DNA from: JBBDXI01 sp040902425 | GTDB taxonomy: Bacteria > Planctomycetota > Phycisphaerae > Phycisphaerales > UBA1924 | Assembly: GCA_040902425.1 (NCBI GenBank) | Contig: JBBDXI010000007.1 | Span: forward strand, 1-50,329 | Direction of reading: 5' to 3' | DNA: 50,329 nt | Part shown: one piece after another, positions 17,436 through 28,728 of the stretch | Layout: the number at the start of each line of letters is the position of its first letter | How positions within the stretch are numbered: position 1 is the first letter of the stretch | Translations under genes and position numbers: made by a program | Notes under the pieces: generated by a model | Databases searched by the model: none | Told to the model about the DNA's origin: nothing | Seen by the model: the letters and a program-made list of their open reading frames with translations, nothing else

Positions 17436-18410
17436 CTAGGCCGGCACCGGGCTGGTGGGGCCCGGGGCATCCCCGTGGGGGTGCGGCGCTGCGTGATCGT
17501 GCTGGTCGCCCGCGAACGCCTCGGGCGAGTGGACCTCCGAATGGTCGTGGTCGTGATGGTCGAGCTGCGCGATGAACACCGTCGTCAGGAACATGAACAC
17601 GAACGCCTGGAGGAAGGCGACGAACAGCTCCAGGAAATAGATCGCCACCGCTCCGGCCACCGAGATCAGCGTGACCGGGGCCCCGATGAGCAAGTTCCCC
17701 GCCAGCGCCATCCCGACGAAGATGAAGAGCGTCGCCAACAGGATGTGCCCGGCCGTCATGTTCGCGAAGAGGCGGATGGCCAGGGCCACGGGCTTGATGA
17801 ACGTCCCCAGGATCTCGATCGGGACCATCAGCCACCAGAGGAACCAGGGCGTGCCGGCCGTGAGGTGCTTCAGGTAGCCGACCAGGCCGATCCGCCGGAT
17901 GCCGGCGATGTTGATCACCAGGAAGGAGATGAAGGCCAGCAGCCCCGTCACCCAGAGGCTCTGGGTCGCCGTGCCGCCGATCACCGCGATGTGGTGCTCG
18001 CGGAAATAGGGGAGCAGCAGGTGCTGCGCATCGATCCACGGGATCAGGCCCAGCAGGTTGTTGATCAGGACGAAGAAAAAGAGCGTCCAGAGGAAGGGAA
18101 TGAAGAAGTCGGTCCGGTCACCCAGCAGCGGCCTGACCGTGTTCTCCCGCAGGTAGACGCAGAAGACCTCGAGCAGCTGGGCCAGCCGGTTGCGCGGCAC
18201 GTAGGCCTCGGCATCCGCCGCCCCTCTCGCGGGAGCGATCTTGTTCGCCAGGTAGGGGAAGAGCAGGACGAGGATCAGCCCGGAGAGCACGAGGTTGCCC
18301 ATGTGCCCGGACCACAGCACCCAGCCGTCGTCCGTCACCCAGAAGGGGTGGTCCGCGACGTGCCCGACAGGGTTGGGGCCTTCGGCCAGGATGAACATCG
18401 AGCCGATCAT
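17436..18410 (-). CDS. atpB: ATP synthase F0 subunit a
   Basis: Proton-channel subunit a, 324 residues, polytopic. The essential arginine is visible in KPVALAIRLFANMTAGHILL, and PFLWTLFFFVLINNLLGLIPW is typical of the family. A His/Asp-rich hydrophilic tail (HHDHDHSEVHSPEA... HPHGD) of about 45 residues extends beyond the usual C-terminus; it may bind metal or be merely a tail. The start at 18410 forms an ATGA overlap with the stop codon of the upstream 165-aa gene, which favours it over the Met at 18398. Confidence 0.94.
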   Translation of the reverse strand: MIGSMFILAEGPNPVGHVADHPFWVTDDGWVLWSGHMGNLVLSGLILVLLFPYLANKIAPARGAADAEAYVPRNRLAQLLEVFCVYLRENTVRPLLGDRTDFFIPFLWTLFFFVLINNLLGLIPWIDAQHLLLPYFREHHIAVIGGTATQSLWVTGLLAFISFLVINIAGIRRIGLVGYLKHLTAGTPWFLWWLMVPIEILGTFIKPVALAIRLFANMTAGHILLATLFIFVGMALAGNLLIGAPVTLISVAGAVAIYFLELFVAFLQAFVFMFLTTVFIAQLDHHDHDHSEVHSPEAFAGDQHDHAAPHPHGDAPGPTSPVPA

Positions 18411-18904
18411 GCCGCGCTGGTCTCCATCCTGATGGCCGGGCTCGCGGCCGCGCCTGTCGCTGGTTTCCGGGTCGCCCTGGCGATCGCGGCCCGCGCGACC
18501 GCCGTCTCGGCGGCCAGCGTCGCCAGGAGCGCCACCAGCAGCACGCCCCAGAAGAAGACCCTGTCGGGCCGCTGCGGGTCGTAGATCGCCGCCCCCGCCG
18601 CCAGCGCCACCGCCATGCGGATGACGCCGGCCCCGATCACCAGCGGCCCCCACGAGAACACCTGTCGCGCGCCCACGCTCCACAGGATCAGCAGCCCGGC
18701 CGCCGTCCCGGCGTAGAGCGCCACCGAGACCCGCGCGACCGAGGACAGGCTCGCCTGCCCGGGGCCGAGAAGCGCGAGAATCGCCGCCACCGTCAGGACC
18801 GGGACGGGCGCGCCGAGCACCCACGCCGTCACCGCCCACATCGGCAGGCGGACCCGCGGCTGATCGCGGAAGCTGGGCTCAACATGGGCCGGTCCGGGGC
18901 TCAT
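18407..18904 (-). CDS. Four-TM membrane protein in the ATP synthase operon
   Basis: A 165-residue protein with four hydrophobic helices (MWAVTAWVLGAPVPVLTVAAI, VSVALYAGTAAGLLILWSV, WGPLVIGAGVIRMAVALAAG, FFWGVLLVALLATLAAETAVA). It lies between the atpZ-like gene and atpB and overlaps atpB by 4 bp. The position and topology are those of AtpI-type proteins thought to help assemble the c-ring or supply magnesium, but I cannot see a decisive motif, so AtpI is only a suggestion. The frame is open further upstream; the Met at 18904 (MSPGPAHVEPSF) is chosen because upstream residues are low-complexity. Confidence 0.68.
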   Translation of the reverse strand: MSPGPAHVEPSFRDQPRVRLPMWAVTAWVLGAPVPVLTVAAILALLGPGQASLSSVARVSVALYAGTAAGLLILWSVGARQVFSWGPLVIGAGVIRMAVALAAGAAIYDPQRPDRVFFWGVLLVALLATLAAETAVARAAIARATRKPATGAAASPAIRMETSAA

Positions 18905-19028
18905 CACCGTGCTGGAATCCTCTCCCGGGCGGGCGGCCGGCCCAAGGGGGTGGAAGGATAGCGAAGCCCCCCCGCGTGGGCGAGTTGCCGCACGAATTTC
19001 GCGCGGGGCCGGGGCCGCTCCCGCCGCC

Positions 19029-19498
19029 TCACATGGGGCCGCGCCGCCCGCGCCCCGCCATCGAGCGGTTGGCCGCCAGCGCCTCGCGGACGAAGCGGGT
19101 GAACCCCACCACAAGCCCCGTCAGCAGCCCGACCAGCAGCCCCCACGGCGCGCTGCCCAGCCAGTCCACCAGCCACCCCAGCACGCCGCCGGCGATCACC
19201 ATCGCCCCGAAGTTCAGCCCGACCCCCCACGCCCGCGCCGAGGCGCCCCCGCCGAACTCTCCGCCCCCGAGCCCACCGTGACCACCCCGCGTGCCTGCGC
19301 GGGACGACCCGGGACGCTCCCGCAGGACCTCCGGCATCGCCATCGGCTCGCGCACCGACCCCAGCGGACGCGGGTCCAGCCCCTCGGCGGCCTCTCGCTC
19401 CAGGTCGTCGATCTTCCTGCGTATCGCCTCGCGCTCGGCATCCCCCAGCGGGTCGCTGGGGTCGTCGTCGAACTCGTCGGGCCCGGGCCTCGCGTGGG

Positions 19499-19502
<4 letters not shown>
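19029..19502 (-). CDS. AtpZ/AtpI-like F0F1 ATPase accessory protein
   Basis: A 157-residue protein with an acidic N-terminal half (PDEFDDDPSDPLGDAEREAIRRKIDDLEREA) and two hydrophobic helices near the C-terminus (ARAWGVGLNFGAMVIAGGVLGWLVDWL and PWGLLVGLLTGLVVGFTRFVREAL). The two-helix hairpin with a short GSAP turn and the closing FVREA helix are typical of the AtpZ family encoded upstream of atpB in many bacteria. It uses a GTG start at 19502 whose last bases overlap the alaS stop codon (GTGA), so it is translationally coupled to alaS. Confidence 0.78.
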
Positions 19503-22489
<2,987 letters not shown>

Positions 22490-22497
22490 GCGGGCGA

Positions 22498-22503
22498 ATC
22501 GTA
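22498..22503 (-). promoter_or_regulatory. -10-like box directly before alaS
   Basis: Minus-strand TACGAT ends 8 nt before the alaS ATG, with no Shine-Dalgarno in the spacer. Confidence 0.35.
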
Positions 22504-22637
22504 GCGGTTCGTCGTATGGCTCACGGCGCTTCGTCCTGCGACACCCCCGAACCGGCCCTCGTATCCCGCGGCGTGAAGGGGTGCTCGGTTGCCGTCGATG
22601 CACCTGCTCATGGGCACGTACAGGGCTGAGCCACGAG

Positions 22638-22656
22638 CAGCCCTTCGGGCTGAAGA
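22638..22656. repeat. CAGCCCTTCGGGCTGAAGA palindrome, copy 1
   Basis: Small hairpin AGCCC-TTC-GGGCT with flanks. The identical 19 bp occur again at 47008-47026. Confidence 0.75.
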
Positions 22657-22688
22657 CGGCGGCTCGGTCCATCGGGTGCTCGGTCTCA

Positions 22689-22822
22689 TCGAACGGCGCG
22701 GTCCTTGTCGAACGGCGAGGTCCTTGTCGAACGGCGAGGTCCTTGTCGAACAGCGCGGGTTCGTCGAACTTGGCGCGGTTTCGTCGAATGGCGAGGTTTC
22801 GTCGAACGGCAGGGTCTCAAAG
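22689..22822. repeat. Tandem array of seven 18-20 bp units
   Basis: Units begin TCGAA and mostly read TCGAACGGCGAGGTCCTTG. The GAA(C/T) starts lie at 22691, 22710, 22729, 22748, 22766, 22786 and 22804. The first units are almost identical and later ones degenerate. It is non-coding, between the SDR gene stop and alaS. Confidence 0.85.
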
Positions 22823-22854
22823 ACGGGTCGTCGACGACAAGCATGTCCCCCGCA

Positions 22855-23550
22855 CTACCACGGCAACTCCGTGCCGTCGTAGTTCAGGAACTTTCCGCTC
22901 ACTGGCGGCCCGGCTTTCGCCAGCAGCTTGGCGAGCGCGGCCGCGCTCTCCTGAGGTTCGATGGGGGCGCCGGGGCCGCCCATGTCGGTGCGGACCCAGC
23001 CGGGGTGGACGACGAAGCACGTGCACTGGCCGCGGAGCTCGGCGGCCATCGAGCGGGTGAGCTGGTTGAGGGCCGCCTTGCTGCCGCGGTAGGGGTAGGA
23101 CGAGCCGCCGGTGTTGTTGGCGATGCTGCCGAGCTGGCTGGTGATGTTCATGACCACCTTCCGCTCGCCGGCTCGCAGGGACGGCCAGAGGGCCTTGGCG
23201 ACCAGCAGGGGCGCGAAGGCGTTGACGTCGAAGGCGCGGCGCAGCTCGGCCTGGGTCAGCTCGGTGAGCTTGTTCTGGCGGCTGCTCACGCCGGCGTTGT
23301 TCACGAGGATGTCGATGGGGCGCGCGACGCCGGCCGGTCCGGCATTCGCGAGCTTCGCCCCCAGCGCCTCGATGCTCTTCTCGTCGGCGACGTCGAGGGT
23401 CTCGACCTCGGCGCCGAGCGTCTTGAGCGCCTCGGCCTGCTTCGGGTCGCGGATCGTCCCGATGACGGTGTGGCCCTCGTGGGTCAGGACGTGCGCGAGC
23501 GCCAGCCCCAGGCCGCGGCCCGCCCCGGTGATGAGAATGGTGTGAGGCAT
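22855..23550 (-). CDS. Short-chain dehydrogenase/reductase
   Basis: A 231-residue NAD(P)-dependent oxidoreductase of the SDR superfamily. It shows the nucleotide-binding TGAGRGLG (7-14), the NNAG motif, and the catalytic Ser (NITSQLGS), Tyr and Lys (YRGSK). The later HPGWVRTDMGG segment is also family-typical. The basic residues after the first strand (IRDPKQAEAL) hint at NADP but do not prove it. The substrate is unknown. The start at 23550 is 6 nt after GATAAT on the minus strand, so the transcript may be leaderless. Single gene. Confidence 0.88.
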   Translation of the reverse strand: MPHTILITGAGRGLGLALAHVLTHEGHTVIGTIRDPKQAEALKTLGAEVETLDVADEKSIEALGAKLANAGPAGVARPIDILVNNAGVSSRQNKLTELTQAELRRAFDVNAFAPLLVAKALWPSLRAGERKVVMNITSQLGSIANNTGGSSYPYRGSKAALNQLTRSMAAELRGQCTCFVVHPGWVRTDMGGPGAPIEPQESAAALAKLLAKAGPPVSGKFLNYDGTELPW

Positions 23551-23556
23551 GGCCTG

Positions 23557-23562
23557 ATTATC
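23557..23562 (-). promoter_or_regulatory. -10 box directly before the SDR gene
   Basis: GATAAT on the minus strand (5 of 6 to TATAAT) is separated from the ATG by 6 nt. Confidence 0.45.
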
Positions 23563-23742
23563 CCGCCACGGCGCCGCGGATGAAAGCCGGACGCATGAAA
23601 CCCCCCAGGCGGGCAAGGCCGCGCAGGCGGCGCGACATGTGACGTGCAGAGCGGGTCGAATCCGTCGCCGCCGCCGGCACACGGGTCCACGCGGGCTCCC
23701 CGGCGCGGTACGCGCGGCCCGGTCTACCGGTGGAGGTTCCGC

Positions 23743-24870
23743 ATGAGCCGCAGCGCTGTACCGTCTGTCCTCGCCATCGCCCCGTCCACGCTTCGCCCCC
23801 GCCCGCTTTCGAGCGTTGTGGCCGCGGCGATCGCTCTCGCCACGCTCGCGGGCGCGGCGGCGCCCACGATCGCCCAACCGGGCTTCTACCACGTGCTCGA
23901 CCTGGGCGCGGTGCCGGCCTCCAGCGTCTGCCCGTGCTTCCAGGCGATGAGCCTGAGCGACGCCGGGCACGCGGCCGGGCTCTACTTCGCCCCCGATGGC
24001 ACGCGCCGCGCGTTCCTCTACAACCAGTCGATGGCCGACATCGGGACGCTCGGGGGCATAGCCCAGGCGTTCGGGGTGAACGACGCGGGCGTGGTGGTTG
24101 GGTACTCGGTGGACCCGCAGGGCCGCCAGCGGGCCATCCGCCAGCACCAGGGCGTGATCGCCGACCTGGGCACCCTTCAGAACGGTATCCACGCCAACGC
24201 CAACGGCGTCAACAACCAGGGGTGGATCGTCGGGATGTCGCAGCGGAAGTTCGGCACCGAGCTCTGGCAGCGGGCCGCGCTCTGGCAGGGCGGCACGGTC
24301 ACTGACCTGGGCACGTTCGGCGGCGAGTACGCCGAGGCGGAGGCGGTGAACGACGCCGGGCAGGTGGTCGGCTGGGCCTGGGATGCGCAGCGGCGGCAGC
24401 GGGCGTTTCTCTGGACCGCGGCCGGCGGGCTGCGCGACCTGGGCACGCTCCCGGGGGGCGTCTCCTCCGGCGCCAGCGATGTGAGCGACCTCGGCGTGGT
24501 CGTCGGCTTCTCGGTGCAGGGCGACGGCTCCTACCAGGGGTTCAGGTGGACGGAGCAGGGGGGCATGGCGGCGCTCCCCGCGCCGGCGGGGGCTGTCAAC
24601 GCCACGCCCGCGGCCGTCAACGACGGCGGGAACGCTGTCGGCAGCGCGTTCAACCCCATCCAGTGCTCCACCGTCCCCGTGCTGTGGCACCAGGGCCGGC
24701 CGGTCAACCTCAACACCGTGCTGGCGCCGGGGTCAGGATGGACGGTTATCGCCGCCAACGACATCAACAGCCGGGGCGAGATCGCGGCCAGCGCTCGCTT
24801 CGGGGGGGGGCCGTATCGCGCGATTGTCCTCATCCCCGCGAGCGACGTGTCGCGGGACGCGGCGCGCTGA
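23743..24870 (+). CDS. Exported HAF-repeat protein
   Basis: A 375-residue exported protein. A long signal region (ending near ALATLAGAAAPTIAQ) precedes a chain of repeats of the HAF type: each has a DLGTLGG-like turn (DIGTLGGIAQAFGVN, DLGTLQNGIHANANGVN, DLGTFGGEYAEAEAVN, DLGTLPGGVSSGASDVS) followed by D.G.VVG and R.AF.W. Such proteins are predicted beta-propeller-like extracellular proteins of unknown function. There is no dockerin or sorting tail. The ATG at 23743 has GGAGG 6 nt upstream; the frame opens earlier but without support. Confidence 0.85.
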   Translation: MSRSAVPSVLAIAPSTLRPRPLSSVVAAAIALATLAGAAAPTIAQPGFYHVLDLGAVPASSVCPCFQAMSLSDAGHAAGLYFAPDGTRRAFLYNQSMADIGTLGGIAQAFGVNDAGVVVGYSVDPQGRQRAIRQHQGVIADLGTLQNGIHANANGVNNQGWIVGMSQRKFGTELWQRAALWQGGTVTDLGTFGGEYAEAEAVNDAGQVVGWAWDAQRRQRAFLWTAAGGLRDLGTLPGGVSSGASDVSDLGVVVGFSVQGDGSYQGFRWTEQGGMAALPAPAGAVNATPAAVNDGGNAVGSAFNPIQCSTVPVLWHQGRPVNLNTVLAPGSGWTVIAANDINSRGEIAASARFGGGPYRAIVLIPASDVSRDAAR

Positions 24871-24875
24871 GGCGG

Positions 24876-25322
24876 TCACGGCGCTGTGAACGTGATCGGC
24901 GCGAAGCCCTCCGCGGAGACCTCGAACACATCGCCGGTCTGGACCTTCCAATCCCAGTCCGCGCCGGTGAGCGTCTTCGTCGAGTTTGCCGCGATGGTGC
25001 CGACGGGCACGCGCCCGGCGGCGGTGTTGCCGGCCCGCGTGGCCTCCACGACCACGTTCTCCAGCGGGTCGCGGTGGTTGTTGCGGAGCTCCAGGACGCG
25101 GGCCTCGCCCTCGCCGCTGACCGAGCAAAGGATCGGGGTGTCCTGCACGCGGCGCGGGCCGGCCTTGCCGGGCATGGCCGGCGCCCCGGGCGGCTGGCGC
25201 GACACCTCCGGGAGCAGCACGCCCAGGATCGCCCCGAGCAGGATGCCGACGACCAGGCCGATCACGATCCCCTGCCAGCGGGCCTTCGCGGCCGTCATGT
25301 GCGCGTGCGATTCGTCCGCCAT
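24876..25322 (-). CDS. Membrane-anchored hypothetical protein
   Basis: A 148-residue protein with one hydrophobic anchor near the N-terminus (GIVIGLVVGILLGAILGVLL, about 17-36) and a soluble domain outside, including a beta-sandwich-like stretch (VLELRNNHRDPLENVVVEATRAGNT... PVGTIAANSTKTLTG). I recognise no family. It is convergent with the HAF gene (5 bp gap) and divergent from the queuosine-precursor transporter gene. Confidence 0.6.
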   Translation of the reverse strand: MADESHAHMTAAKARWQGIVIGLVVGILLGAILGVLLPEVSRQPPGAPAMPGKAGPRRVQDTPILCSVSGEGEARVLELRNNHRDPLENVVVEATRAGNTAAGRVPVGTIAANSTKTLTGADWDWKVQTGDVFEVSAEGFAPITFTAP

Positions 25323-25483
25323 GGCGTGTCTCCTGACGCCCCATTGTGCCGGGATGCGGCCGGGCCCGCCAGTCGCGGCGACGCCGTGACCCTGCTCGCC
25401 GCCATCCGTTCGCCTTCCTTGCGGTACAGTGTGCGGCACCGGCGGTCGCGGCAGGGGCCGCCGCCCAGAGACGGAGTACCGCC

Positions 25484-26233
25484 ATGAACGGCCCCCAACC
25501 GATGAGCGACCCGCAGGGCCCGGCGTTCGACGCGGGGACGCGGCTGTATGTGTGGCTCACGGCGCTGTTCGTGGCGGCGCTGCTGCTGGCCAACATCACG
25601 GGGGTGAAGCTCTTCCGGTTCGAGCTTCCCTGGGGCGAGACGGTCATCCCGGTGGAGCACACGGCGGGGATGCTGTCGTTCCCGATCACGTTCGTGCTGA
25701 CGGACCTGCTGAACGAGTACTTCGGCCGGCGGAACGCGCGCCGGGCGGTCTACATCGCGTTCGCGATGGGGGCCCTGGCGTTCGCGCTGATCGGCGTCGC
25801 CCGCGCGCTGCCGATCCTCGAGGGCATACCGGGCACCGCGACGGGGGCGAGCTTCGAGAACATCTTCGGCGCTGCGGCGCTGATGTACCTCGCCTCAATC
25901 GCCGCGTTCCTGATCGGCTCGCTGCTGGACATCCTGCTCTTCGGCATCTTCAAGCGGATGACGGGGGGGCGGATGGTCTGGCTGCGGGCCACGGGGAGCA
26001 CGGTGATCTCGCAGCTGTTCGACAGCTTCCTGGTGACCATCTTCTTTTTCGTGGTCGCCCAGCGGCTGACCGGGGGCGAGGTGGCGGACCTGGAGTTCGT
26101 GCTCCGGACCGCGTTCACGGGGTACATCCTGAAGTTCGTGATTGCGGTCGCGCTCACGCCGGTCATCTACGCGGGGCGTTGGGCGATTCACCGGTACGTC
26201 GGGCTGGCGCCCCTGCCCGCGGGAAGGGCGTGA
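25484..26233 (+). CDS. yhhQ: Queuosine precursor transporter (YhhQ/VUT family)
   Basis: A 249-residue membrane protein of the VUT_1/YhhQ family, which imports 7-deazaguanine precursors for queuosine tRNA modification. Visible family features are the opening segment AALLLANITGVKLFRFE, SFPITFVLTDLLNEYFGRRNARRAVYI (the TD..NEYFG motif), and the later RATGSTVISQLFDSFLVTIFFF. About six membrane helices. The ATG at 25484 follows ACGGAG. A TACAGT at 25425-25430 could be a -10. No queuosine riboswitch is evident and no other queuosine gene is in the window. Confidence 0.9.
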   Translation: MNGPQPMSDPQGPAFDAGTRLYVWLTALFVAALLLANITGVKLFRFELPWGETVIPVEHTAGMLSFPITFVLTDLLNEYFGRRNARRAVYIAFAMGALAFALIGVARALPILEGIPGTATGASFENIFGAAALMYLASIAAFLIGSLLDILLFGIFKRMTGGRMVWLRATGSTVISQLFDSFLVTIFFFVVAQRLTGGEVADLEFVLRTAFTGYILKFVIAVALTPVIYAGRWAIHRYVGLAPLPAGRA

Positions 26234-26236
26234 GCC

Positions 26237-26650
26237 GTGCCCTCGTGGATGGAGCGGGCCCGGCTTGTCTGCCCCGCCTGCGGGTACGACGTCGCGCAGA
26301 CGATTGAGGACGGGTTCTCGATCTGCCCGGAGTGCGGCGGGCCGGCGGATGCCATCACCTGCTCGCGCGAGGTGGAGCAGATCTCGGGCGGGGCGCGGGG
26401 CATCATCTACCTGGCGTGGTTCCTGCCGGTCGTGGCGGCGGCGCTGGCGTGGCTGGACCCGCGGTTCGTCTGGGTGCTGGTGGCGACGCTGGCCGGCGTG
26501 TACCTGAGCTGGTTCGGGATCGAGCGCTGGCTGCGGCCGCGGGGCGCCTGGCGCCGGGCGATCGCGCCGGCGCTGGCGGTCATGGTGCTGGACCTGCTGG
26601 CGCTGGGCGTGATGGTGATGGTGTTGAGCGTCCTCTCGCTCGGCATGTGA
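26237..26650 (+). CDS. Zinc-ribbon membrane protein
   Basis: A 137-residue protein with an N-terminal double CxxC zinc ribbon (CPACGYDV at 12-19 and CPECGG at 30-35), then three hydrophobic segments (GIIYLAWFLPVVAAALAWL, FVWVLVATLAGVYLSWFGI, ALAVMVLDLLALGVMVMVLSVL). Small proteins of this plan are common in planctomycetes and unassigned. It starts with GTG 3 bp after the yhhQ stop; an ATG four codons further in (26249) is an alternative. Confidence 0.66.
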   Translation: MPSWMERARLVCPACGYDVAQTIEDGFSICPECGGPADAITCSREVEQISGGARGIIYLAWFLPVVAAALAWLDPRFVWVLVATLAGVYLSWFGIERWLRPRGAWRRAIAPALAVMVLDLLALGVMVMVLSVLSLGM

Positions 26651-26682
26651 GGAGGGCGCAGCGCGGGGCACGCGGCGGGCGG

Positions 26683-26695
26683 TAGACTCGGGCGC
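26683..26695 (+). promoter_or_regulatory. -10 box directly before xylA (leaderless candidate)
   Basis: TAGACT (26683-26688) is followed by 7 nt and the xylA ATG, the same box and spacing as at mutL. A GGAGGG (26651-26656) lies too far upstream to serve as ribosome binding site. Confidence 0.45.
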
Positions 26696-27868
26696 ATGCC
26701 GGACCGCTGCACACCGACCCCCGCCGACCGCTTCACGTTTGGCCTGTGGACCGTCGGCAACTCCGGGCGCGACCCGTTCGGGGAGGCGACGCGTCCGCGG
26801 ATGTCGCCGGCGGAGACGGTGGACCTGCTGGGCGAGGTGGGGGGGGTCCACGGCGTCAACTTCCACGACAACGACCTGGTGCCGATCGACGCGTCGGTGG
26901 CGGAGGCGGGGGCTATCAAGGCCGAGTTCCGGCGGGCGCTGAAGCGGACGGGGCTGCGGGTGGCGATGGCGACGACCAATCTCTTTTCCGACCCGGCGTT
27001 CAAGGACGGCGCCTTCACGAGCAACGACGCGGCGGTGCGGGCCTACACGGTGCAGAAGACCATGCGCGGGCTGGACCTGGGGGCCGAGTTCGGCGCGCGG
27101 GTCTACGTCTTCTGGGGCGGGCGCGAGGGGGCGGAGACGGACGCCGCGAAGGACCCGGTGCAGGCGATCCGGCGGTTCCGCGCGGCGATCGACTTCCTGT
27201 GCGGGTACTCGCTCTCGAAGGGGTACCGCTACCGCTTCGCGCTGGAGGCCAAGCCCAACGAGCCGCGGGGGCACCTGTACTTCCCGACCACGGGGCACTA
27301 CCTCGCCCTGATCCCGACGCTCAGGCACCCGGAGATGGTCGGCGTCAATCCGGAGGTGGCCCACGAGCACATGGCGGGGCTGAACTTCACGCACGCGGTG
27401 GCGGCGGCGATCGAGGCGGGGAAGCTCTTCCACATCGACCTGAACGACCAGGAGTTCGGGCGGTACGACCAGGACTACCGCTTCGGCGCGGCGAACCTGA
27501 AGGCGGCGTTCTTCCTGGTGAAGCTGCTGGAGGACCACGGCTACGCCGGCTTCAGGCACTTCGACGCCCACGCGTACCGCACGGCGGACCGGGGGGATGT
27601 GATCGAGTTCGCGCGGGGGTGCATGCGGACCTACGTGACTCTGCGCGAGAAGGCCCGCCGGTGGAACGCCGACGGCGAAGTGCGGCGGCTGCTGCGGCGG
27701 GCGGTGCGCGAGGCGGCGGGGCTCAACGCCCTCTGGGCGAAACACTCACGGGCGGGCGCAGCGCGGCTGCTGGCGCGCCGGTTCGACCGGGCGGCGATGG
27801 CGGGGCGGGCGCTGCCGTACGAGCGGCTGGACCAGCGGACGATGGAGATCCTGATGGGGGAGGAGTGA
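26696..27868 (+). CDS. xylA: Xylose isomerase, class I (short) type
   Basis: Interconverts D-xylose and D-xylulose (also glucose and fructose). The 390 residues closely follow the short actinobacterial-type enzyme: TPADRFTFGLWTVG, GRDPFGEATR, MATTNLFSDPAFKDGAFT. The catalytic and metal ligands are intact: H57, D60, W140, E184, K186, E220, H223, D248, D258, D260 and D290. The C-terminal arm ends YERLDQRTMEILMGE. No xylulokinase or xylose transporter is adjacent, so its pathway role is open. The convergent membrane-protein gene ends 4 bp away. Confidence 0.95.
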   Translation: MPDRCTPTPADRFTFGLWTVGNSGRDPFGEATRPRMSPAETVDLLGEVGGVHGVNFHDNDLVPIDASVAEAGAIKAEFRRALKRTGLRVAMATTNLFSDPAFKDGAFTSNDAAVRAYTVQKTMRGLDLGAEFGARVYVFWGGREGAETDAAKDPVQAIRRFRAAIDFLCGYSLSKGYRYRFALEAKPNEPRGHLYFPTTGHYLALIPTLRHPEMVGVNPEVAHEHMAGLNFTHAVAAAIEAGKLFHIDLNDQEFGRYDQDYRFGAANLKAAFFLVKLLEDHGYAGFRHFDAHAYRTADRGDVIEFARGCMRTYVTLREKARRWNADGEVRRLLRRAVREAAGLNALWAKHSRAGAARLLARRFDRAAMAGRALPYERLDQRTMEILMGEE

Positions 27869-27872
27869 CGGC

Positions 27873-28610
27873 TCACTCGGAGCGGGAGGTGCCCACGGGG
27901 CTGCGCTTGGGGCTGGGCTCGACGAGAGGGGTGCGGGGGGCCGCGGGCTTCGACGCCGAGGGCGGCAGGCCGCCGGGGTCGGAGGGGGTGCCGTGGGGGC
28001 GGCGCCCGTGGACCCGCTCGGCCACGCTCTTGGGGTCGGGGCCGACGATGTCGGCCGCGGAGGTCTTGCCGACCCGGCGCTCCTGCCGCAGCATCCACAT
28101 CGTGTGGAGCAGGCGGGCGGTGACGATGCCCAGGGCCAGGCCGATCGACGTGGCCGCGGCGACGGAGTAGCCCTGGTGCAGCAGGGCGCTCTGGGTGCCC
28201 AGGGCGATGACGTAGAGCAGGGGCGAGAGGACGGCGCGTTCGAACTGGACGAGCGTGGCGTCGCGGAGGAAGGTCAGCTCCTGGTATTCCGGGCGCAGGC
28301 GCGGGATGCGCTTGCGGGGCATGGTGTTGGCGAACCAGTGGAGGAAGAAGTAGACGATGATGTCGGCGAGGGCATCGACGCCGAGCGTCAGCCCGTTGAT
28401 GACCAGCGACTGGCCGGTGATCGCGACCCGCACGCCAAGGAGAGTGAATCGCACATCGGGCACCCGCCCGACCACCGCCTGGATGAGCCCCGACGCGTCG
28501 GCGTAGTGGACCACCAACGTCGTGATCCCCAGCGCCATCAGACCGGCGATGACGATATTGACGTTGACGTTGACGATGCGGCGGTCGTAGAGGTGCACCA
28601 GCCATCGCAT
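27873..28610 (-). CDS. Hypothetical membrane protein
   Basis: A 245-residue protein with about four hydrophobic segments (VNIVIAGLMALGITTLVV, VDALADIIVYFFLHWFA, AVLSPLLYVIALGTQSALL, AAATSIGLALGIVTARLL) and a charged, Pro/Lys-rich cytoplasmic tail from about residue 180. I recognise no family. It stands alone between convergent xylA and ugd. Confidence 0.62.
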   Translation of the reverse strand: MRWLVHLYDRRIVNVNVNIVIAGLMALGITTLVVHYADASGLIQAVVGRVPDVRFTLLGVRVAITGQSLVINGLTLGVDALADIIVYFFLHWFANTMPRKRIPRLRPEYQELTFLRDATLVQFERAVLSPLLYVIALGTQSALLHQGYSVAAATSIGLALGIVTARLLHTMWMLRQERRVGKTSAADIVGPDPKSVAERVHGRRPHGTPSDPGGLPPSASKPAAPRTPLVEPSPKRSPVGTSRSE

Positions 28611-28674
28611 GCCGGGGATGATACGGCGAGGCGGCGGGAAGCGAGACGCTGAAGAGCCCCGCAGAATGGCCGCG

Positions 28675-28694
28675 GGGGGGCGTCAGAGCCCCCC
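28675..28694 (-). terminator. GC hairpin downstream of ugd
   Basis: GGGGGGC (28675-28681) pairs with GCCCCCC (28688-28694) around GTCAGA, about 35 bp after the ugd stop. There is no U-tract. The GAGCCCCCC arm also occurs at the gap in cinA, so it may be a dispersed repeat. Confidence 0.4.
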
Positions 28695-28728
28695 TGGGGC
28701 GGCCTCAGGGCTCACCGTCTGAGGGCCG

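Larger units (their letters stand above)
22490..22854. other. 365-bp repeat-bearing region between SDR gene and alaS
   Basis: No credible gene lies here. The region holds the alaS upstream sequence, one CAGCCCTTCGGGCTGAAGA palindrome (22638-22656) and a seven-unit tandem array (22689-22822). Confidence 0.7.

Noticed and set aside
22689..22822. Tandem array considered as a CRISPR
   Set aside because: Units of 18-20 bp abut with no spacers and no cas genes are near.
25484..26233. Queuosine-type riboswitch before yhhQ
   Set aside because: The short leader shows no preQ1 aptamer-like sequence.
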